64,000 nucleotides of DNA from Cryoendolithus antarcticus (lineage: Eukaryota > Ascomycota > Dothideomycetes > Cladosporiales > Cladosporiaceae), in contig NAJO01000008.1 of assembly GCA_002077065.1 (NCBI GenBank), positions 62,001 to 126,000 of the forward strand, in the 5' to 3' direction. Positions 57,843 through 64,000 of the stretch are shown one piece after another (within the stretch, counting starts at the first letter, position 1; every line of letters starts with the position of its first letter). Made by a program: the position numbers and the translations under genes. Under the pieces are notes generated by a model. It made no database searches. It saw only the letters and a list, made by a program, of their open reading frames with translations, and had not been told where the DNA came from.

Positions 57843-59318
57843 ATGGCAGCAACTAACGGGGCTAATGGTGCCAATGGCGCAAATGGACATCACGCCAATG
57901 GAAATGGCACTTCGATCACACCGGTCCCAGCGACATCCCTCCTGGCATCCTTCGTCGCCACCGCTTCTCCTTCCCAACTTACCCCAGCACTACGTCTCAA
58001 AGTCAAGGAAGTTCTGCTAGACTACATAGGTGTCACAGTTGGCGCTCACCAACATGCCAAATCCACGGCGCCAATCTACGAGGCCATTCTGGCTCTTCAG
58101 GGCGGCCCAGTACCCAATGCGCCATCGGCCTGCACAGTCCTCGGAATGGGTGCGCCGCACTTCCTGCCTCAGTATGCAGGACTGATGAATGCTACACTTG
58201 GCCACTCGATGGACTTTGATGATACGTATGCGCCGGGCACGCTACATGCTGGTGTCACAGCCATCTCGGCTTCGCTTGCGCAGGCTGAACTTCTCGGGGA
58301 GAACGCGAGTACGGACCTGTTCATTCTGGCTGTCGCTGTCAGCTACGAGATCACTTGTCGACTTGGCCGGGAGCTGGGTTATGAGGCGTACAGTCGAGGC
58401 ATGCACAATACCTCTACAGCCGGCGTATTTGGAGCTGTCGCTGCTATCGCCGTGCTAAGAGGCTTGTCAAAGGAGACCATCGAGATGGCGTGGGGATTGG
58501 CAGGCAGCAAAGCAGCTGGCAGCATGCAGTATCTCGATAATGGCAGTTGGAACAAGAGGCTGCACCCAGGCTTTGCGGTGCACGATGCTTTCATGTGCAT
58601 CAATCTAGCAGTGGCAGGTGTGATCGGTGCCTCGAGGATCATTGAGGGTAAGATGGGTTTCCTGCATGCTTACAGTCCAAATCCTGACAAGGATCTCCAT
58701 CGACTGACCGCCGGCCTGGGAACGGAGTGGGAGTTCCTGAGATCAAGCTTAAAGCCTTTTTCGGCCTGTCGGATGACCCACGCTTTCATTGAGATTGCTG
58801 GAGACATGCAAAGTGCTAGGTCGAAGGCTGGCAGAGTGAAGCCCGATGACATCAAAGAGGTTCGTTTGACCATGAGCCCATCCAACTTCCTATTGGTAGG
58901 CGATCCTACACCGAATAAAATTCATCCGACGAATGCCATTGATGCGCAATTCTCCGCCTATTACCAAGTGGCGAATGCGCTCATATACGGTGCGGATACC
59001 GGCATGGAAGCTTACCAGAAGCTGGACGACGCAGAAATTGCTGCTGTGTCCGAAAAGATTTCGGTGTCCACGGACTCGTCCATAACGGCCTTCGGTGCCA
59101 GGCTACATATCAGCTGGGCAGATGGAAGTAACGAGAAGAAAGACCAGCCATTCCCGCTTGGCGAAGAGCAACATCCGTACACGAAGGACAGAGTCGAGGC
59201 GAAGTTCCGTTCGCTCGCCGCACCAGTGTACGGAGACGAGAAGTCCAAGTGGATTGTCGACATGGTCGACAGACTGGAAGACCTCACCGTGGCCGAATTG
59301 CTGCAGGAACTACAATAG
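57843..59318 (+). CDS. MmgE/PrpD-family enzyme (2-methylcitrate dehydratase / cis-aconitate decarboxylase superfamily)
   Basis: A superfamily of small-acid dehydratases and decarboxylases that includes 2-methylcitrate dehydratase and fungal cis-aconitate decarboxylase (itaconate formation). The gene is intronless with 491 residues. The first ATG is at 57843; upstream in-frame codons lack ATG. It opens with a repetitive Asn-Gly-Ala segment (NGANGANGANG) that does not look like a targeting signal. Conserved features are VLLDYIGVTVGAH, the HSMDFDDTYAPGTLHAG motif with paired aspartates and histidine, RGMHNTSTAGVFGAVAA, LAGSKAAGSMQY, NKRLHPGFAVHDA and KPFSACRMTHAFIEIA. These are the usual active-site positions. 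The sequence does not let me choose between substrates. The divergent MFS gene is suggestive of an enzyme/exporter pair. Confidence 0.87.
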   Translation: MAATNGANGANGANGHHANGNGTSITPVPATSLLASFVATASPSQLTPALRLKVKEVLLDYIGVTVGAHQHAKSTAPIYEAILALQGGPVPNAPSACTVLGMGAPHFLPQYAGLMNATLGHSMDFDDTYAPGTLHAGVTAISASLAQAELLGENASTDLFILAVAVSYEITCRLGRELGYEAYSRGMHNTSTAGVFGAVAAIAVLRGLSKETIEMAWGLAGSKAAGSMQYLDNGSWNKRLHPGFAVHDAFMCINLAVAGVIGASRIIEGKMGFLHAYSPNPDKDLHRLTAGLGTEWEFLRSSLKPFSACRMTHAFIEIAGDMQSARSKAGRVKPDDIKEVRLTMSPSNFLLVGDPTPNKIHPTNAIDAQFSAYYQVANALIYGADTGMEAYQKLDDAEIAAVSEKISVSTDSSITAFGARLHISWADGSNEKKDQPFPLGEEQHPYTKDRVEAKFRSLAAPVYGDEKSKWIVDMVDRLEDLTVAELLQELQ

Positions 59319-60263
59319 CGCACATCTGGCTCTGGCTCCTGCTTCGCGCTGTATCGCCGGGTCAATGAAGTGCCAGTATGTTCGGCTCTTCTAGAAGACT
59401 CACCTGTTCTCACCACTCACCACTCATCGTCATCGCTATCTCTACAACAAGCACGGTACAACGGCGATGGCGCCGCACCGGAACTAAAGAGGTATCAGCT
59501 GCAAGCTAAGTGAGGTCTTGGAGAAACGAGTGGATGACTTATTTCCCACAATCTGGATGGTACACGTCGAAGAGAAGGAAGATCACGACAGCAACCATGA
59601 GCAGTGGGCCGCTGATCGGGAGATGCGACCAATTCAGCAGAACAGCGAAGCAGTGCTTGAGGAGTAGCCAGGACATCATCGCTGATGTCGGTGCGGGTCG
59701 GCAATCTGAAGCTAGCCTATGATGGAAACGATCGCGGAAGGAGTTCTGTCAAAGATCAGACGCAATCCTGGACTTGGCAAAGGACATTCACCAGCGAAAG
59801 CGATACAACCTGAAACAGCAAGTATTAATATCATGATTAATCTTCCAGGCTTTGATTTGGCACGACCTCAGCTTCAATGCATAGAGATCACTCGTCACAA
59901 TTCTAGCGGCAAGTCTCATGATGCCTACATCCAGTACGCTTCCAAAGCTTGCACTCCGGTCGCCGAGTATCCAGGTGTTCTGCCGTTGTTTCCACTCTTC
60001 GGTATCCCCCTACCAGCAAGATCCGCCGTTGACCTCACAGCTACATGGTGCAAAGCCACGGCAGCAACACTCCTCATTAACAAGATAATCCAGCGAATCG
60101 TCGTACGCTGCTTTCGTTTCCGTTCCCTCTACCGACGATTCCTCGTTAGGACTGCAATTCTTCTCTGACCTAGTGTCTTTTTCTGAAGTGGTCTTCTTCT
60201 CCGGACTAGTACTCAGCCGTTAGAATCACCTCAATGAAGACTCATACTACACAGACAGACTTA
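59319..60263. other. Gene-poor interval after the PrpD-family gene
   Basis: About 945 nt. A hydrophobic 46-codon minus-strand ORF (59539-59679, starting MMSWLLLKHCFAVLLNWSHL) is present but unsupported. A + frame at 59719-60168 is motif-free. No RNA gene is visible. Confidence 0.4.
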
Positions 60264-60443
60264 CTACTTAAGATCCTTGTACAGCGCCCAAGAAATCATC
60301 ACAACAACGATGGCGATCGTGATCGTCCAGCCGAGCTTGTTGGCGCGGATCTGCTCGCCGAGACACTCTCTTTCTTGCTTGGGCACTTGCTGGACAGTGG
60401 TGTTTGCGGCTCGGTCGATGCGGCATCGAGGTGCTGGATTCAT
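60264..60443 (-). CDS. Candidate small tail-anchored membrane protein
   Basis: A 59-residue frame starting MNPAPRCRIDRAANTTVQQV and ending in a single hydrophobic segment (LGWTITIAIVVVMISWALYK) followed by DLK, the layout of a tail-anchored protein. Codon third positions are C/G-rich, as in neighbouring genes. An upstream ATG at 60566 would add 41 less convincing residues. I do not recognise the family. It could be a chance frame. Confidence 0.42.
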   Translation of the reverse strand: MNPAPRCRIDRAANTTVQQVPKQERECLGEQIRANKLGWTITIAIVVVMISWALYKDLK

Positions 60444-60929
60444 GGTGTGTCCCAGTGCGAGGTATGCGCGTGGAATGGTGTTGTGGAGGGAAACACGATA
60501 TGGGGGCGATTGTTCAGTGGTCGTTGCACCCGCAGCAAAGCATGCTGCTGCTATGTGTAACGCCATGAGGGTTCACGACCTGCTTCTCCGTATCCGTGAG
60601 CTCGTGAGAGCGCGAGACTATGCTGTAGCACTGTGCGAGCTTGTGAAGCCATCCGTGTGCTGCAGATCTCATGTGAGCGACGCCCACGTGAAAGTCTTCC
60701 AGCGCAGAGAAGGGTGACTTGAATATTGAACAGCAGTCCATACCACGCCATAAAGCTACATACACAGACACCTATGCCTGCTCGCTGCAAAAGTCCCAAC
60801 GCCGCCGAGGCCTTGTGGCCTCACAATCTATAGTCCTGTCTGTACAGAATGCATTCTTGAAACGCCGCACAAAACATTAGTAATTCCCTCTCTTCTCTCT
60901 TCCACTCCATCCCGGCCACAAGCACAACC
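60444..60929. other. 3' flank of FAS alpha gene
   Basis: About 490 nt between the small ORF and the FAS2 stop. No coding or RNA feature is visible; it likely holds the FAS2 3' UTR. Confidence 0.4.
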
Positions 60930-63900
60930 TCAACGCGTTGAGATAGCCACAGCAATAACCTGCCGATCACTATGCGAGATACTGACAGTCGTCCCCTTGA
61001 CGCCCTTCCTCTCAGCCGCAGTCTTGGCGTCGCCGTGAAGCTACGAAGCAAGTCAGCAAGTAATTCCAACATCGTCACTCCTCACCACAGATGAACATAC
61101 CTTGACACTCGGCCCCTCCTCCCCACTAACAATCTCGATCTCCCTCATCCCCGCCCCAGCGCCCTTGCCCTCAACGCCCAGACTCTTGAACACAGCCTCC
61201 TTGGCACTCCACCTTCCCACAAAACTGGCTTGAGGATCAGGTGCAGAGCGGCAGTACTTCACCTCCTGTGCGGTGAAGTTCCGCTCGATGAAGGTGTCGT
61301 TGGAGACATCGATCGCATCGAGGCTCTCGACATCCACGCCCGGCGTGGCATTGGAGGAGGCGTTGACTTGCATGAGAGACTCGACCATGGCCGAGGTAGA
61401 CTTGTCGAGACTCTTCTTCGGCGCCATAGTAGGATAAAGGAGGGTAGAAGTCTTCTTATCGACGCTCACACGCGCAGTCGGGTCAAGGAAGACCGAGCTC
61501 ATCTGGTCATCAGCGTAGGGGCTCTTGTCCTTGGCGCGGAACATGGTGTTGTTGATCAGGCCATCGTGGAAGTATCTGTACGCCTTCCTTTGGCGGGCCT
61601 CAACCTTCTGCTTGTAAGTCGCGAATGTCGTCGCGTCCAGAGCAGCGTACAGGTACTTTGGGTGAATACCGATAGCCTGCGCGCCCTTCTGTCCGAAACC
61701 GAAAGACGTAACGGAGAAAGCTTTGATGCCGTCGGTCTGGATGCTCTGGTTCGGGTAGACGATGTACTCAAAGTCTTCCATCACCTTGTCCACGTTATCG
61801 GCGTTCTTGTTGCCCGGTACGAGACCTGTGTTGAGGACTTGCAGGCAGCCGTTGAACATCCAGGCACCAGCGGCACCCTTGGGATGCCCAGTGAGGTACT
61901 TCTGGAAGATGCCGAGGAGAGCATTGCCCTTCTTGCGGCCGAGATGGCGCATCTGCTTGCAGATGACGTCGGACTCGTTCTTGTCATTGGCGACTGTGGA
62001 AGTGCCGTGGAAGGAGGCGACGTCAAGATCATCGATGGTAAGGCCCCAGGTTGCGAGAGCGCCGCGAAGAGGCGCAATGCGCGAGTCTGACTTCCAGAAG
62101 TTGTTGCCGAGACTGTAGAGCGCGTCCTTCTCCTGCCTTTTGGCTTCGCGCTCAATGTGGCCAGCACGCTCCTGCATGAACTCGGACTCATCGAACTCAT
62201 CGCCCTGCTGCTTTAGAGCCGCAAGCTCCTCTTGCAAGTACATGAGCTCAGACTCCTGCCAAGAGCGAATTTGCTTGCGACGAAGGTCCATCTGCCTCTT
62301 GCGGTACTTGATGTCAAGCAGTGGCGAAGGGAACTTGCCAGGTGTCTCACGAGCAGTGGTGAGCACACCTTGACCAGGAGCGGGCACAGAGCGGCCGATC
62401 TTGTCAGTGGCCGTGGCTGTGAAGCCGAGAATACCGTAGATTGGCACACCCATATCGAGAGCTAGCTTCGCGTCCATGATGACTTGCATACCGCAACCCT
62501 GCGACTCCATGAAGCCGTTACGGGTAGTGGTGGTAGGACGCGACATCTCCTTCGGCGTGCGGCCGTGTGCGAACTCATCCTCGGCATTGCTAGTGGCCTT
62601 CATGTTGGCAAATTCATACGATCCTTCCTCTTGAAAGTCATCGAAGCCACCGACCAGGCACATGCGCGCCTTGCCCTCGACGATGCAGTCGTAGCCGATA
62701 TCGATGGACTCGACAGCAGTAGCGCAAGCGCCGACAGGCGTTCTGATGGGCCCAGTCGAGGAGATGAGCAACATGTTGACCCACGCACTCATGGTGTTGA
62801 TAAATGACTCCTGCAAGATGTCCTTCTGCAGCGGCTTATCCAAGAAGCGATCCTTGTACATCCCACGTAGAGCAGATGTACCACCGATACCAGAGCCGAC
62901 ACAATTGCCCACTTGCGAGATGTGGACATACTGGTAGAACTCATATGGGTCGGTGATACCTGAAGACATGAGACACTCCGCGGTCGTGACGAGGACGAAC
63001 AGCGTGACAGGGTCGACCTGCGAGATGATGTCGTCGGGCACACCGTAACGCTTTGCATCCCAGCCAGTGGGGATCTGGCCGGCGACAAGGCGGTCGAATC
63101 GGAGAGCCTTGGGAATGAGCAAGGTCGCTCCCTTCTTCAAGCGCACCTGAAATTCCCCAGACTCAAGCTCGAAGGTCTCAACCTTCTCGCCGTGCTCGCG
63201 CTTGAATTCGACAGCAGTTTCCTTTGATGTCTCAAAAGGATCGAGGTCCTCCTCGATCTGGATTTCCTGCAGAAGCTGCTTCTTCTTCGGGTCGTAGCCA
63301 TTGAAAAGCTCGGGCTCAATGAGGCGGATACCAGAGTGATCGAGGATCTGCTTCTCATACTTGACCTTGATATCCTTGTCGTCCACAGGCTCGTTGGTCT
63401 TGGTGTCAACCCAGCCTGAGTAGCTCTGGCCCTTGAGTGGACCGTTGTGGTTCTTGATGAGACCCATGATCCAAGCCATCTCAACGCAACCTTCGAGAGA
63501 GAACTGACCGAAGGCCTCCATCTCCCAACGAGTGCGAGAATTACCCCAAGGTCCGACCTCAGCGAAGCCGGTGACCACAACAACCTTCTCAAGATCGACC
63601 ATGTCCTTAAGATTTCCATTGAGAGGCTCGATCTCCGTCTTCCAATCTGGCAGATTGGGGAAGTCGAACTTCAGATTGGCACGCTGCTGTACCTTCACGG
63701 TCTTATACAGCGCCTCACTAGCCTCGCCATTGACAATCTTGTTCTCAACAGCAGTCTCCCGAGTGACAGCCTTGCGAATCTCGGCAGTCTCGGTAATATC
63801 CTGGCGCAGCTTGGTCATCATGCCCTTCAGATCAGGCAGGAATTGCAGTCCACCGTTGAGATCAGCGAACACGGGCTCTAGCTGGCAGAGGTTGACGATC

Positions 63901-64000
63901 GATGGCGCCATGAGACCGAGCAAGTTGAACGCCATCTCCTGTTGCGAGAAAGTGCGGACACCATGCTTCTCAACGCCCTCAGCAACGATGTTGTTGCCGC
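60930..64000 (-). CDS. fas2: Fatty acid synthase alpha subunit, C-terminal part (runs off right edge)
   Basis: Part of the cytosolic type-I fatty acid synthase (alpha6beta6). The visible part covers the ketoreductase end, ketosynthase and C-terminal phosphopantetheinyl transferase. The frame is open from the right edge ([20 protein letters not shown]) down to 61101, then a 60-nt intron (61041-61100, GTATGT to CGTAG) and a last exon 61040-60930. Landmarks are [22 protein letters not shown] active-site cysteine in [18 protein letters not shown], the histidine contexts [14 protein letters not shown] and [15 protein letters not shown], then the PPTase [15 protein letters not shown] and [17 protein letters not shown]. 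The final exon gives [20 protein letters not shown] and ends VAISTR. About 980 residues are seen of an expected 1850-1900. Retaining the intron would add a short alien tail, so splicing is clear. Confidence 0.97.

Noticed and set aside
54056..59318. Calling the pair an itaconate cluster
   Set aside because: The PrpD-family motifs do not separate decarboxylase from dehydratase, and no mitochondrial carrier or regulator gene is adjacent.
61230..62090. 286-codon + strand frame inside FAS2
   Set aside because: Antisense shadow of the FAS alpha coding sequence; no independent motif.

Overview
The window is nuclear DNA of a filamentous ascomycete (Pezizomycotina). The evidence is many short GT-AG introns, mostly 49 to 210 nt, with CTGAC or CTAAC branch-like motifs, compact genes on both strands, and recognisable fungal families: Con7-type C2H2 factor, fungal FAS alpha subunit, DUF3292, Csm3/Swi3, fungal-type Rad9, RCC1-like Ats1 and TRI12-like MFS. 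A dothideomycete is my best guess from gene content and sequence feel, but that is inference. Gene calls come from reading frames, start codons, splice motifs and recalled family motifs. No search was run.

Layout from left to right. 1-5734: a truncated eIF4G-like gene (-) and a homeobox factor (-). 5735-10307: a gene-free stretch of about 4.6 kb. 10308-20268: housekeeping genes: THO subunit THOC1/Hpr1 (-), Csm3/Swi3 (+), a small mitochondrial-type protein (+), ribosomal protein S16 (-), a Rab GTPase (-), an Ats1/RCC1-like protein (+) and checkpoint clamp Rad9 (-). 20519-31285: an F-box/LRR-type protein, Thi20-type HMP kinase/TenA, the DEAD-box helicase Dbp2 with a 500-nt late intron, and a Con7-like factor, all (+). 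34152-43972: a kinesin-6-like motor (-), a PPR protein (+), a DUF3292 membrane protein (+) and a secreted carboxylesterase with an extra N-terminal cysteine-containing module (-). 44783-47665: the most unusual locus, two adjacent arrays of SANT/Myb-like repeats, each with a mitochondrial-presequence-like N-terminus, and stray repeat fragments between them. 49663-53460: the CSB/Rad26 repair ATPase (+). 54056-59318: an MFS exporter (-) divergent from an MmgE/PrpD-family enzyme (+) across about 2 kb that holds a 10-bp inverted repeat and a tandem 11-bp repeat. 60930-64000: the 3' half of fatty acid synthase alpha (-), running off the right edge.

Functional themes: genome maintenance (Csm3, Rad9, Rad26, THO), gene expression (eIF4G, S16, Dbp2), mitochondrial proteins (PPR, the small protein at 14004, possibly the SANT arrays), two developmental-type regulators with long leaders or upstream regions, and one possible two-gene metabolite enzyme/export module. 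The best candidates for something undescribed are the SANT-repeat locus and the lectin-like module fused to the carboxylesterase.
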